NCBI GenBank assembly: GCA_038025085.1
Contig: CM076154.1
Location: 24,480,501-24,544,500 of the forward strand
Direction: 5' to 3'
DNA from: Tetragonia tetragonoides
Lineage: Eukaryota > Streptophyta > Magnoliopsida > Caryophyllales > Aizoaceae
DNA: 64,000 nucleotides
The notes beneath the pieces were generated by a model that did not search any database, had not been told where the DNA came from, and worked only from the letters and a program-made list of their open reading frames with translations. The position numbers and the translations under genes were made by a program. Positions 1 through 13,900 of the stretch are shown in pieces; within the stretch, counting starts at the first letter, position 1, and each line of letters begins with the position of its first letter.

Positions 1-2055
1 TTAAAAGTTGTTTGAACTTGTAAACATCCTTGGTGTAGTTTCTCACTCAAATTAATGCAAAGAAAGCACATTTGGGTGCTTTCTCTTAATATTCAACACA
101 AAAGACCTCAACTCTTTCACCCTTGTCGTAAGAGCTGTTAAAACGCGTAAATACATTCAAAATTTTGAGTTGAAGCTTGTTTGTACTTGTAAACATCCTT
201 GGTGTAGTTTCTCACTCAAATAAATGCAAACAAACCATTTGGGTGCTTTCTCTTAATATACAACAGAAAAGGACTCAATCTCTTAAACCCTAGATGTAAG
301 AGCTGTTAAAACGCGTAAATGCATTCAAAAGGTGGAGTTAAAGCTTGTTTGTACTTGTAAAAATCCTTGGTGTAGTTTCTCACTCAAATGAATGCAAACA
401 AAGATTTTGGGTGCTTTCTCTTAATATACAACACAAAAGACCTCAATCTCTTTCACCCTAACCGTAAGAGCTGTTAAAACGCGTAAATACATTCAAAAGC
501 TTGAGTTGAAGCTTGTTTGTACTTGTAAACATCCTTGGTTAAGCTTCTCACTCAAATGAATGCAAACAAAGCATTTGGGTGCTTTCTCTTAATAAACAAC
601 ACAAAAAAACTCATTCTTTTTCACCCTAGTCATATAAGGTTTTAAAACGTGTAAATGCATTCTAAAGGTGGAGTTAAAGCTTGTTTGTACTTGTAAACAT
701 CCTTGGTGTAGTTAATCCCTCAAATGAATGCAAACAAAGCATTTGGGTGCTTTCTCTTAATACACAACACAAAAGACCTCAATCTCTTTCCCCCTTGTCG
801 TATGAGCTTTTAAAACGCTTAAATGCATTCAAAAGCTTGAGTTCAAGCTTGTTTGTAGTTGTAAACATCCTTGGGGTAGTTTCACACTCAAAAGAATGTA
901 AACAAAGCATTTGCGAGCTTTTTCTTAATATACAACACAAAAGAACTCAATCTCTTTTCGCCTTGTCATATGAGCTTTTAAAATGCGTAAATACATTCAA
1001 AAGCATGAGTTGAAGCTTGTTTGTACTTGTAAACATCCTTGGTGTAGTTTCTCACTCCAATGAATGCAAACAAAGCTTTTGGGTGCTTTCTCTGAAAATA
1101 CAACACAAAAGAACTCAATCTCTTTCACCCTAGTCGTATGAGGTTTTAAAACGCGTATATGCATTCAAAAGCTTGAGTTGAAGCTTGTTTGTACTTGTAA
1201 ACATCCTTGGTTAAGTTTCTCACTCAAATGAATGCAAACAAAGCATTTGGATGCTTTCTCTTAATATACAACACAAAAGAACTCAATCTTTTTCACCCTA
1301 GTTGTAAGAGCTGTTAAAATGCGTAAATGCATTCAAATGGTCGAGTTAAACCTTGTTTGTGCTTGTAAACATCCTTGGTGTAGTTTTTCACTCCAATGAA
1401 TGCAAACAAAGCATTTGGGTGCTTTCTCTTCATATACAACACAAAAGAACTCAATGTCTTTCACCCTAGTTGTAAGAGCTGTTAAAATGCGTAAATGCAT
1501 TCAAAAGATGGAGTTGAAGCTTGTTTCTACTCGTAAACATCCTTAATGTAGTTTCTCACTCAAATGAATGCAAACAAAGCTTTTGGTTGCTTTCTCTTAA
1601 TATACAACACAAAAGAACTCAACCTTTTTCACCCTAGTCGTAAGAGCTTTTAAAACGCGTAAATACATTCAATAGCTTGAGTTTAAGCTTGTTTGTACTT
1701 GTAAATATCTTTGGTGTAGTTTCTCACTCAAATGAATGCAAAGAAAACATTTGGGTGCGTTCTCTTAATATACAACACAAAAGAACTCAATCTCTTTCAC
1801 CCTTGTCGTATGAGCTTTTAAAACGCTTAAATGCATTCAAAAGCTTGAGTTCAAGCTTGTTTGTAGTTGTAAACATCCTTGGGGTAGTTTCACACTCAAA
1901 AGAATTTAAACAAAGCATTTGCGAGCTTTTTCTTAATATACAACACAAAAGAACTCAATCTCTTTTCGCCTAGTCGTAAGAGCTGTTAAAACGCGTAAAT
2001 GCATTCAAAAGCTTGAGTTGAAACTTGTTTGTACTTGTAAACATTCTTTGTGTAG

Positions 2056-2180
2056 TTTCTCACTCAAATGAATGCATACAAAGCAACCAAAAGCTTTGTT
2101 TGCATTCATTTGAGTGAGAAACTTAACCAAGGATGTTTACGCGTTTTAAACAGTTTCTTAATATTGTTTGCATTCACCTT
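2056..2180 (+). repeat. Hairpin cassette 1 (inverted partial monomer)
   Basis: Two 29-base arms (2056-2084 and 2093-2121) are inverted copies with one mismatch, separated by an 8-base loop (AACCAAAA). The right arm starts a short stretch of R-oriented satellite with internal deletions: ACCAAGGATGTTTACGCG is joined to TTTTAAACAGTTTCTTAAT. It ends in a second dyad, TTTGCATTCA / TGAATGCAAA, before F orientation resumes. A cruciform is possible on supercoiled DNA; that is inference. Confidence 0.85.
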
Positions 2181-4855
2181 TTGAATGCAAATAAAGCATT
2201 TGGGTGCTTTCTCTTAATATACAACAAAAAAGAACTCAATCTCTTTCACCCTAGATGTAAGAGCTGTTAAAACGCGTAAATGCATTCAAAAGCTTGAGTT
2301 GAAGCTTGTTTGTACTTGTAAACATCCTTGGTTAAGTTTCTCACTCAAATGAATGCAAACAAAGCATTTGGGTGCTTTCTCTTAATATACAACACAAAAG
2401 AACTCAACCTTTTTCACCCTAGTCATATGTGCTTTTAAAACGCGTAAATGCATTGAAAAGCTTGAGTTTAAGCTTGTTTGTACTTGTAAACATCTTTGGT
2501 GTAGTTTCTCACTCAAATGAATGCAAAGAAAACATTTGGGTGCGTTCTCTTAATATAAAACACAAAAGAACTCAATCTCTTTCACCCTTGTCGTATGAGC
2601 TTTTAAAACGCGTAAATGCATTCAAAAGGTGGAGTTAAAGCTTGTTTGTACTTGTAAACATCCTTGGTGTAGTTTCTCACTCAAATGAATGCAAACAAAG
2701 CATTTGGGTGCTTTCTCTGAATATACAACACAAAAGACCTCAATCTCTTTCACCCTAGTCATATGAGCTTTTAAAACACGTAAATACATTCAAAAGCTTG
2801 AGTTGAAGCTTGTTTGTACTTGTACACATCCTTGGTATAGTTTCTCACTCCAATGAATCCAAACAAAGCTTTTGGGTGCTTTCTCTGAATATACAACACA
2901 AAAGAACTCAATCTCTTTCACCGTTTTCGTATGAGCTTTTAAAACACGTAAATGCATTCAAAAGCTTGAGTTGAAGCCTGTTTGTAGTTGTAAACATCCT
3001 TGGAGTAGTTTAACACTCAAATGAATTTAAACAAAGCATTTGCGAGCTTTTTCTTAATATACAACACAAAAGAGCTCAATCTCTTTTCGCGTAGTCGTAA
3101 GAGCTGTTAAAATGCGTAAATGCATTCAAAAGCTTGAGTTAAAAGTTGTTTGAACTTGTAAACATCCTTGGTGTAGTTTCTCACTCAAATTAATGCAAAG
3201 AAAGCATTTGGGTGCTTTCTCTTAATATTCAACACAAAAGACCTCAACTCTTTCACCCTTGTCGTAAGAGCTGTTAAAACGCGTAAATACATTCAAAATT
3301 TTGAGTTGAAGCTTGTTTGTACTTGTAAACATCCTTGGTGTAGTTTCTCACTCAAATAAATGCAAACAAACCATTTGGGTGCTTTCTCTTAATATACAAC
3401 AGAAAAGGACTCAATCTGTTTCACCCTTGTCGTATGAGGTTTTAAAACGCGTAAATGCTTTCAAAAGCATGAGTTGAAGCTTGTTTGTACTTGTAAACAT
3501 CCTTGGTGTAGTTTCTCCCTCAAATGAATGCAAACAAAGCATTTGGGTGCTTTCTCCTAATATACAACACAAAAGAACTCAATCTCTTAAACCCTAGATG
3601 TAAGAGCTGTTAAAACGCGTAAATGCATTCAAAAGGTGGAGTTCAATCTTGTTTGTACTTGTAAAAATCCTTGGTGTAGTTTCTCACTCAAATGAATGCA
3701 AACAAAGATTTTGGGTGCTTTCTCTTAATATACAACACAAAAGACCTCAATCTCTTTCACCCTAACCGTAAGAGCTGTTAAAACGCGTAAATACATTCAA
3801 AAGCTTGAGTTGAAGCTTGTTTGTACTTGTAAACATCCTTGGTTAAGTTTCTCACTCAAATGAATGCAAACAAAGCATTTGGGTGCTTTCTCTTAATAAA
3901 CAACACAAAAGAACTCATTCTTTTTCACCCTAGTCATATGAGGTTTTAAAACGTGTAAATGCATTCTAAAGGTGGAGTTAAAGCTTGTTTGTACTTGTAA
4001 ACATCCTTGGTGTAGTTACTCCCTCAAAAGAATGCAAACAAAGCATTTGGGTGCTTTCTCTTAATATACAACACAAAAGACCTCAATCTCTTTTCGCCTT
4101 GTCATATGAGCTTTTAAAATGCGTAAATACATTCAAAATCTTGAGTTGAAGCTTGTTTGTACTTGTAAACATCCTTGGTGTAGTTTCTCACTCCAATGAA
4201 TGCAAACAAAGCTTTTGGGTGCTTTCTCTGAAAATACAACACAAAAGAACTCAATCTCTTTCACCCTAGTCGTATGAGGTTTTAAAACGCGTATATGCAT
4301 TCAAAAGCTTGAGTTGAAGCTTGTTTGTACTTGTAAACATCCTTGGTTAAGTTTCTCACTCAAATGAATGCAAACAAAGCATTTGGATGCTTTCTCTTAA
4401 TATACAACACAAAAGAACTCAACCTTTTTCACCCTAGTCATATGAGCTTTTAAAACGCGTAAATGCATTCAAAAGCTTGAGTTTAAGCTTGTTTGTACTT
4501 GTAAATATCTTTGGTGTAGTTTCTCACTCAAATGAATGCAAAGAAAACATTTGGGTGCGTTCTCTTAATATACAACACAAAAGAACTCAATCTCTTTCAC
4601 CCTTGTCGTATGAGCTCTTAAAACGCTTAAATGCATTCAAAAGCTTGAGTTCAAGCTTGTTTGTAGTTGTAAACATCCTTGGGGTAGTTTCACACTCAAA
4701 AGAATTTAAACAAAGCATTTGCGAGCTTTTTCTTAATATACAACACAAAAGAACTCAATCTCTTTTCGCCTAGTCGTAAGAGCTGTTAAAACGCGTAAAT
4801 GCATTCAAAAGCTTGAGTTGAAACTTGTTTGTACTTGTAAACATTCTTTGTGTAG

Positions 4856-4980
4856 TTTCTCACTCAAATGAATGCATACAAAGCAACCAAAAGCTTTGTT
4901 TGCATTCATTTGAGTGAGAAACTTAACCAAGGATGTTTACGTGTTTTAAACAGTTTCTTAATATTGTTTGCATTCACCTT
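4856..4980 (+). repeat. Hairpin cassette 2
   Basis: Copy of cassette 1 shifted by 2,800 bp; after the dyad it has TTTACGTG where cassette 1 has TTTACGCG. Confidence 0.85.
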
Positions 4981-6142
4981 TTGAATGCAAATAAAGCATT
5001 TGGGTGCTTTCTCTTAATATACAACAAAAAAGAACTCAATCTCTTTCACCCTAGATGTAAGAGCTGTTAAAACGCGTAAATGCATTCAAAAGGTGGAGTT
5101 AAAGCTTGTTTGTACTTGTAAACATCCTTGGTGTTGTTTCTCACTCAAATGAATGCAAACAAAGCATTTTGGGTGCTTTCTCTTAATATACAACACAAAA
5201 GGCCTCTATCTCTTTCACGCTAGTCGTATGAGGTTTTAAAACGCGTAAATACTTTCAAAAGCTTGAGTTGAAGCTTGATTGTACTTGTAAACATCCTTGG
5301 TGTAGTTTCTCCCTCAAATGAATGCAAACAAAGCATTTGGGTGCTTTCTCTTAATATACAACACAAAAGAACTTAATCTCTTTCACCCTAGATGCAAGAG
5401 CTGTTAAAACGCGTAAATGCATTCAAAAGGTGGAGTTAAAGCTTGTTTGTACTTCTAAACATCCTTGGCGTAGTTTCTCACTCAAATGAATGCATACAAA
5501 GCATTTGGGTGCTTTCTCTTAATATACAACACATGAACTCAATCTCCTTCACCCTTTTCGTATGAGCTTTTAAAACGCGTAAATGCATTCAAAAGCCTGA
5601 GTTGAAGCCAGTTTGTAGTTATAAACATCCTTGGTGTAGTTTCACACTCAAATGAATTTAAACAAAGCATTTGCGAGCTTTTTCTTAATATACAACACAA
5701 AAGAACTCAATCTCTTTTCGCCTAGTCGTAAGAGCTGTTAAAACGCGTATATGCATTCAAAAGCTTGAGTAGAAACTTGTTTGAACTTGTAAATATCCTT
5801 AGTGTAGTTTCTCACTCAAATTAATGCAAAGACAGCATTTGGGTGCTTTCTCTTAATATACAACACAAAAGACCTCAACTCTTTCACCCTAGTCGTAAGA
5901 GCTGTTAAAACGCGTAAATACATTCAAAATTTTGAGTTGAAGCTTTTTTGTACTTGTAAACATCCTTGGTGTAGTTTCTCCCTCAAATGAATGCAAACAA
6001 AGCTTTTGGGTGCTTTCTCTTAATATACAACACAAAAGAACTCAATCTCTTTCACGCTCGATGTAAGAGCTGTTAAAACGTGTAAATGCATTCAAAAGGT
6101 GGAGTTAAAGCTTGTTTGTACTTGTAAACATCCTAGGAGTAG

Positions 6143-6280
6143 TTTCTCACTCAAAGGAATGAATATAAACCAACCAAAATCTTTGTTTGCATTCATTTGA
6201 GTGAGAAACTTAACCAAGGATGTTTACGCGTTTTAAACAGTTTCTTAATTTTGTTTACATTCACCTTTTCAATTTACAAG
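6143..6280 (+). repeat. Hairpin cassette 3, decayed left arm
   Basis: The left arm carries several changes (AAAGGAATGAATATAAAC) so pairing is weaker. Its closest relative is the cassette at 50253. Confidence 0.75.
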
Positions 6281-9200
6281 TACAAACAATCAACTGAATG
6301 AAAATAAAGAATTTCGGTGCTTTCTCTTAATATACAACACAAAAGAACTCAATCTCTTTCACCCTAGATGTAAGAGCTGTTAAAAAGCGTAAATGCATTC
6401 AAAAGGTGGAGTTAAAGCTTGTTTGTACTTGTAAACATCCTTGGTGTAGTTTTTCACTCAAATGAATGCAAACAAAGCATTTGGGTGCTTTCTCTTAATA
6501 TACAACACAAAAGACCTCAATCTCTTTCACCCTAGTCGTATGAGGTTTTAAAACGCGTAAATGCTTTCAAAAGCTTGAGTTGAAGCTTTTTTGTACTTGT
6601 AAACATCCTTGGTGTAGTTTCTCCCTCAAATGAATGCAAACAAAGCATTTGGGTGCTTTCTCTTAATATACAACACAAAAGAACTCAATCTCTTTCACCC
6701 TAGATGTAAGAGCTGTTAAAACGCGTAAATGCATTCAAATGGTGGAGTTAAAGCTTGTTTGTACTTGTAAACATCCTTGGTGTAGTTTCTCCCTCAAATG
6801 AATGCAAACAAAGCATTTGGGTGCTTTCTCTTAATATACAACACAAAAGACCTCAATCTCTTTCACCCTAGCTGTAAGAGCTGTTAAAACGCGTAAATGC
6901 ATTCAAAAGGTGGAGTTAAAGCTTGTTTGTACTTGTAAACATCCTTGGTGTAGTTTCTCACTCAAATGAATGCAAACAAAGCTGTTAACATACAACACAA
7001 AAGACCTCAAATCTCTTTCACCCTACTCGTATTCCTTTGTTTGCATTCATTTGAGTGTGAAACTACACCTAGGATGTTTACAAAAACAAACAAGCTTCAA
7101 CTCAAGCTTTTGAATGCATTTACGCGTTTTAAAAGCTCATACGAGTAGGGTGAAAGAGATTTGAGTTCTTTTGTGTTGTACATTAAGAGAAAGCATCCAA
7201 ATACTTTGTTCGGATACATTTGAGTGTGAAACTGCACCTAGGATGTTTACAAGTACAAACAAGCTTCAACTGAAGCTTTTGAATGTATTTACGCGTTTTA
7301 ACAACTCTTACGATTAGGGTGAAAGAGATTGAGGTCTTTTGTGTTGTATTTTAAGAGAAAGCACCCAAATGCTTTTTTTGCATTCATTTAAGTGAGAAAC
7401 TACACCAAGGATGTTTACAAGTACAAACAAGCTTTAACTCCACCTTTTGAATTCATTTACGCGTTTTAACAGCTCTTACATCTAGGGTGAAAGAGATTGA
7501 GTTCTTTTGTGTTGTATATTAAGAGAAAGCACCCAAATGCTTTGTTTGCATTCATTTGAGTGAGAAACTACACCAAGGATGTTTACAAGCACAAACAAGC
7601 TTTAACTCCACCTTTTGAATGCATTTACGCATTTTAACAGCTCTTACAATTAGGGTGAAAGAGATTGAGTTCTTTTGTGTTGTATATTAAGAGAAATCAC
7701 ACAAATGCTTTGTTTGCATTCATTTGAGTGAGAAACTACACCAAGGATGTTTACAAGTACAAACAAGCTTCAACTCAAGCTTTTGAATGCATTTACGCGT
7801 TTTAAAAGCTCATATGACTAGGGTGAAAAAGATAGAGTTCTTTTGTGTTGTATTTTAAGAGAAAGCAACCAAAAGCTTTTTTGCATTCATTTCAGTGAGA
7901 AACTACACCAAGAATCTTTACGAGTACAAACAAGCTTCAACTCAAGCTTTTGAATGCATTTACGCGTTTAAAAAGCTCATATGACTAGGGTGAAAAAGAT
8001 TGAATTCTTTTGTGTTGTATTATAAGAGAAAGCAACCGAAAGCTTTGTTTGCATTCATTTGAGGGAGAAACTACTCCAAGGATGTTTAAAAGTACAAACA
8101 AGCTTTAGCTCCACCTTTTGAATGCATTTTCGCGTTTTAACAGCTCTTACAGCTAGGGTGAAAGAGATTGAGTTCTTTTGTGTTGTATTTTCAGAGAAGG
8201 CACCCAAAAGCTTTGTTTGCATTCATTGGAGTGAGAAACTACACCAAGGATGTTTACAAGTACAAACAAGCTTCAACTCAAAATTTTGAATGTATTTACC
8301 CGTTTTAAAAGCTCATATGACTAGGGTGAAAGAGATTGAGGTCTTTTGTGTTGTATATTAAGAGAAAGCACACAAATGCGTTGTTTGCATTCATTTGAGT
8401 GAGAAACTACACCAAGGATGTTTACAAGTACAAACAAGCTTTAACTTCACCTTTTGAATGCATTTACTCGTTTTTACAGCTCTCTTACATCTAGGGTGAA
8501 AGAGATTGAGGTCTTTTGTGTTGTATATTAAGAGAAATCACACAAATGCGTTGTTTGTATTCATTTGAGTGAGAAACTACACCAAGAAACAAGCTTCAAC
8601 TAACGCTATTGAATGTATTTACGCGTTTTAACAGCTCTTACGACTAGGGTGAAAGAGATTGAGTTCTTTTCCGTTGTATATTAAGAGAAAGCAACCAAAA
8701 GCTTTGTTTGCATTCATTTGAGTGAGAAACTACATTAAGGATGTTTACGAGTAGAAACAAGCTTCAACTCCATCTTTTGAATGCATTTACGCATTTTAAC
8801 AGCTCTTACAACTAGGGTGAAAGACATTGAGTTCTTTTGTGTTGTATATGAAGAGAAAGCACCCAAATGCTTTGTTTGCATTCATTTGGGGAGAAACTAG
8901 ACCAAGGATGTTTACAAGTACAAACAAGCTTTAACTCGACCATTTGAATGCATTTACGCATTTTTAACAGCTCTTACAACTAGGGTGAAAAAGATTGAGT
9001 TCTTTTGTGTTGTATATTAAGAGAAAGCACCCAAATGCTTAGGTTGCATTCATTTGAGTTAGAAACTTAACCAAGGATGTTTACAAGTACAAACAAGCTT
9101 CAACTGAAGCTTTTGAATGCATTTACGGGTTTTAAAAGCTCATATGACTAGGGTGAAAAAGATTGAGTTCTTTTGTGATGTATTTTCAGAGAAAGCACCC

Positions 9201-10930
9201 AAAAGCTTTGTTTGCATTCATTGGAGTGAGAAACTACACCAAGAATGTTTACAAGTACAAACAAGCTTCAACTCAAGCTTTTGAATGCATTTACGCGTTT
9301 TAGAAGCTCATATGACTAGGGTGAAAGAGATTGAGGTCTTTTGTGTTGTTTATTAAGAGAAAGCACCCAAATGCTTTCTTTGCATTCATTTGAGTGAGAA
9401 ACTACACCAAGGATATTTACAAGTACAAACAAGCTTTAACTCCACCTTTTGAATGCATTTACACGTTTTAACAGCTCTTACGATTAGGGAGAAAGAGATT
9501 GAGTTCTTTTGTGTTGTATATTAAGAGAAGTCACCCAAATGCTTTGTTTGCATTCATTTGAGTGAGAACCTACACCAAGGATGTTTACAAGTACAAACAA
9601 GCTTTAACTCCACCTTTTGAATGCATTTACGCGTTTTAAGAGCTCTTACGACTAGGGTGAAAGAGATGAGTTCTTTTGTGTTGAATATTAATAGAAAGCA
9701 CCCAAATGCTTTGTTTGCATTCATTTGAGTGAGAAACTACACCAAGGATGTTTACAAGTACAAACAAGCTTCAACTCCACCTTTTGAATGCATTTACGCA
9801 TTTTAACAGCTCTAACAACTAAGGTGAAAGAGATTGAGTTCTTTTGTGTTGTATATTAAGAGAAAGCACCCAAATGCTTTGTTTGAATTCATTTGAGTGA
9901 GAAACTACACCAAGGATGTTTACAAGCACAAACAAGCTTTAACTCCACCTTTTGAATGCATTTACGCGTTTTAACAGCTCTTACATCTAGGGTGAAAAAG
10001 ATTGAGTTCTTTTGTGTTGTATATTAAGAGAAATCACCCAAATGGTTTGTTTGCATTCATTTGAGTGAGAAACTACACCAAGGAAGGTTACAAGTACAAA
10101 CAAGTTTCAACTCAAGCTTTTGAATGCATTTACGCGTTTTAACAGCTCTTACGACTAGTCGAAAAGAGATTGAGTTCTTTTGTGTTGTATATTAAGAAAA
10201 AGCTCGCAAATGCTTTGTTTACATTTATTTGAGTGTGAAACTACCCCAAGGATGTTTACAACTAAAAACAAGCTTGAACTCAAGCTTTTGAATGCATTTA
10301 AGCGTTTTAAAAGCTCATACGACAAGGGTGAAAGAGATTGAGTTCTTTTGTGTTGTATTTTAAGAGATCGCACCCAAATGCTTTGTTTGCATTAATTTGA
10401 GTGAAAAACTACACCAAGGGTGTTTACAAGTACAAACAAGCTTTAACTCCACCTTTTGAATGCATTTACGCGTTTTAACAGCTCTTACATCTAGGGTGAA
10501 AAAGATTGAGTTCTTTTGTGTTGTATATTAAGAGAAAGCACCCAAATGCTTTGTTTGCATTCATTTGAGGAGAAACTACACCAAGGATGTTTACAAGTAC
10601 AAACAAGCTTTAACTCCACCTTTTGAATGCATTTACACGTTTTAACAGCTCTTACATCTAGGGTGAAAGAGATTAACTACACCAAGGATGTTTACAAGTA
10701 GAAAAAAGCTTCAACTCAAGCTATTGAATGCAATTACGCGTTTTAAAAGCTCATATGACTAGGGTGAAAGAGATTGAGGTCTTTTGTGTTGTATATTAAG
10801 AGAAAGCACCCAAATGCTTTGTTTGCATTCATTTGTGTGAGAAACTACACCAAGGATGTTTACAAGTACAAACAAGCTTTAACTCCACCTTTTGAATGCA
10901 TTTACGCGTTTTAACAGCTCTTACATCTAG

Positions 10931-13900
10931 GATGAAAGAGATTGAGTTCTTTTGTGTTGTATATTAAGAGAAAGCACCCAAATGCTTTGTTTGCATTCAT
11001 TTGAGGAGAAACTACACCAAGGATGTTTAGGAGTACAAACAAGCTTTAACTCCACCTTTTGAATGCATTTACGCGTTTTAACAGCTCTTATATCTAGGGT
11101 GAAAGAGATTGAGTTCTTTTTTGCTGTAAATTAAGAGAAAGCACCCAAATGCTTTGTTTGCATTCATTTGAGAAGAAACTACACCAAGGATGTTTAGGAG
11201 TACAAACAAGCTTTAACTCCACCTTTTGAATGCATTTACGCGTTTTAACAGCTCTTATATCTAGGGTGAAAGAGATTGAGTTCTTTTTTGCTGTAAATTA
11301 AGAGAAAGTACCCAAATGTTTTGTATGCATTCATTTGAGTGAGAAACTACACCAAGGATGTTTACAAGTACAAAGAAGCTTTAACTCCACCTTTTGAATG
11401 CATTTACGCGTTTTAACAGCTCTTACGGCTAGGGTGAAAGAGATTGAGTTCTTTTGTGTTGTATATTAAGAGAAAGCACCCAAATGCTTTGTTTGCATTC
11501 ATTTGAGGAGAAACTACACCAAGGATGTTTACAAGTACAAAGAAGCTTTAACTCCACCTTTTGAATGCATTTACGCGTTTTAACAGCTCTTACGGCTAGG
11601 GTGAAAAAGATTGAGTTCTTTTGTGTTGTATATTAAGAGAAAGCACCCAAATGCTTTGTTTGCATTCATTTGAGGAGAAACTACACCAAGGATGTTTACA
11701 AGTACAAACAAGCTTTAACTCCACCTTTTGAATGCATTTACACGTTTTAACAGCTCTTACATCTAGGGTGAAAGAGATTAACTACACCAAGGATGTTTAC
11801 AAGTAGAAAAAAGCTTCAACTCAAGGTATTGAATGCAATTACGCGTTTTAAAAGCTCATATGACTAGGGTGAAAGAGATTGAGGTCTTTTGTGTTGTATA
11901 TTAAGAGAAAGCACCCAAATGCTTTGTTTGCATTCATTTGTGTGAGAAACTACACCAAGGATGTTTACAAGTACAAACAAGCTTTAACTCCACCTTTTGA
12001 ATGCATTTACGCGTTTTAACAGCTCTTACATCTAGGATGAAAGAGATTGAGTTCTTTTGTGTTGTATATTAAGAGAAAGCACCCAAATGCTTTGTTTGCA
12101 TTCATTTGAGGAGAAACTACACCAAGGATGTTTAGGAGTACAAACAAGCTTTAACTCCACCTTTTGAATGCATTTACGCGTTTTAACAGCTCTTATATCT
12201 AGGGTGAAAGAGATTGAGTTCTTTTGTGTTGTATTTTCAGAGAAAGCACCCAAAAGATTTGTTTGCATTCATTGGAGTGAGAAACTACACCAAGGATGTT
12301 TACAAGAGATTTTAAAACGTGTTTACAAGTACATACTTAATACTTGTGTTGTATATTAAGAGAACGCACCCAAATGCTTTGTTTGCATTCATTGGAGTGA
12401 GAAACTACACCAAGGATGCTTACAAGTACAAACAAGCTTCAACTAACGCTTTTGAATGTAGTTACGCGTTTTAACAGCTCTTACGACTAGGGTGAAAGAG
12501 ATTGAGTTCTTTTCTGTTGTATATTAAGAGAAAGCAACCAAAAGCTTTGTTTGCATTCATTTGAGTGAGAAACTACATTAAGGATGTTTACAAGTACAAA
12601 CAAGCTTCAACTCCACCTTTTGAATGCATTTACGCGTTTGAACGGGCTCTTACATCTAGGGTGAAAGAGATTGAGTTCTTTTGTGTTGTATATTAAGAAA
12701 AATCACCCAAATGCTTTGTTTGCATTCATTTGAGGAGAAACTAGACCAAGGATGTTTGCTAGAACAAACAAGCTTTAACTCCACCTTTTGAATGCATTTA
12801 CGCGTTTTAACAGCTCTTACATCTAGGATGAAAGAGATTGAGTTCTTTTGTGTTGTATATTAAGAGAAAGCACCCAAATGCTTTGTTTGCATTCATTTGA
12901 GGAGAAACTACACCAAGGATGTTTAGGAGTACAAACAAGCTTTAACTCCACCTTTTGAATGCATTTACGCGTTTTAACAGCTCTTATATCTAGGGTGAAA
13001 GAGATTGAGTTCTTTTTTGCTGTAAATTAAGAGAAAGCACCCAAATGCTTTGTTTGCATTCATTTGAGAAGAAACTACACCAAGGATGTTTAGGAGTACA
13101 AACAAGCTTTAACTCCACCTTTTGAATGCATTTACGCGTTTTAACAGCTCTTATATCTAGGGTGAAAGAGATTAAGTTCTTTTTTGCTGTAAATTAAGAG
13201 AAAGTACCCAAATGTTTTGTATGCATTCATTTGAGTGAGAAACTACACCAAGGATGTTTACAAGTACAAAGAAGCTTTAACTCCACCTTTTGAATGCATT
13301 TACGCGTTTTAACAGCTCTTACGGCTAGGGTGAAAGAGATTGAGTTCTTTTGTGTTGTATATTAAGAGAAAGCACCCAAATGCTTTGTTTGCATTCATTT
13401 GAGGAGAAACTACACCAAGGATGTTTACAAGTACAAAGAAGCTTTAACTCCACCTTTTGAATGCATTTACGCGTTTTAACAGCTCTTACGGCTAGGGTGA
13501 AAAAGATTGAGTTCTTTTGTGTTGTATATTAAGAGAAAGCACCCAAATGCTTTGTTTGCATTCATTTGAGGAGAAACTACACCAAGGATGTTTACAAGTA
13601 CAAACAAGCTTTAACTCCACCTTTTGAATGCATTTACACGTTTTAACAGCTCTTACATCTAGGGTGAAAGAGATTAACTACACCAAGGATGTTTACAAGT
13701 AGAAAAAAGCTTCAACTCAAGCTATTGAATGCAATTACGCGTTTTAAAAGCTCATATGACTAGGGTGAAAGAGATTGAGGTCTTTTGTGTTGTATATTAA
13801 GAGAAAGCACCCAAATGCTTTGTTTGCATTCATTTGTGTGAGAAACTACACCAAGGATGTTTACAAGTACAAACAAGCTTTAACTCCACCTTTTGAATGC

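Larger units (their letters stand above)
1..4980 (+). repeat. Higher-order duplication of about 2.8-3.1 kb
   Basis: The first bases of the window (TTAAAAGTTGTTTGAACTTG) recur at 3139, an offset of 3138. The interval around 1677-2180 recurs at 4477-4980 with an offset of 2800, and the conceptual translations of 1677-1973 and 4477-4773 are identical. The change in offset means whole monomers were gained or lost between the copies. Boundaries were judged by eye. Confidence 0.75.
1..7030 (+). repeat. 168-bp satellite array, block F1
   Basis: About 42 tandem monomers in F orientation. Successive AGCTGTTAAAACGCG landmarks fall near 301, 469, 637 and 805, giving a period of 168-169 bp. Each monomer carries ACGCGTAAATGCATTC, one or two AAGCTT sites, CTTGTAAACATCCTTGG, CTCAAATGAATGC, ATTTGGGTGCTTTCTC and CACCCTAG. 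At least three subtypes alternate: one with GGTGGAGTTAAAG after the ATGCATTC box, one with GCTTGAGTTGAAG, and a diverged one with TAGTTGTAAAC plus GCGAGCTTTTTC (near 850-930, 1855-1935, 4660-4735). The block starts mid-array and ends where orientation flips. Short open frames across it are by-products of a period divisible by three; no gene is seen. Confidence 0.95.

Noticed and set aside
283..296. AAACCCTAG in some monomers (about 285, 3590, 41325, 44895, 47610), resembling a telomere or telo-box motif
   Set aside because: It is a subtype of the usual TTTCACCCTAG box, occurs once per monomer and never as a tandem TTTAGGG run, so there is no evidence of telomeric sequence.
681..1013. Open frames of 60-125 residues throughout the array (such as 681-1013, 37018-37350, 58320-58697)
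   Set aside because: They are in-frame readings of the 168-bp satellite on either strand, end wherever a monomer has an indel, and have no domain, conserved start or codon signature.
2056..2121. Hairpins as MITE transposons or terminators
   Set aside because: Both arms are satellite sequence and there is no target duplication or transposon end; they are inverted partial monomers.
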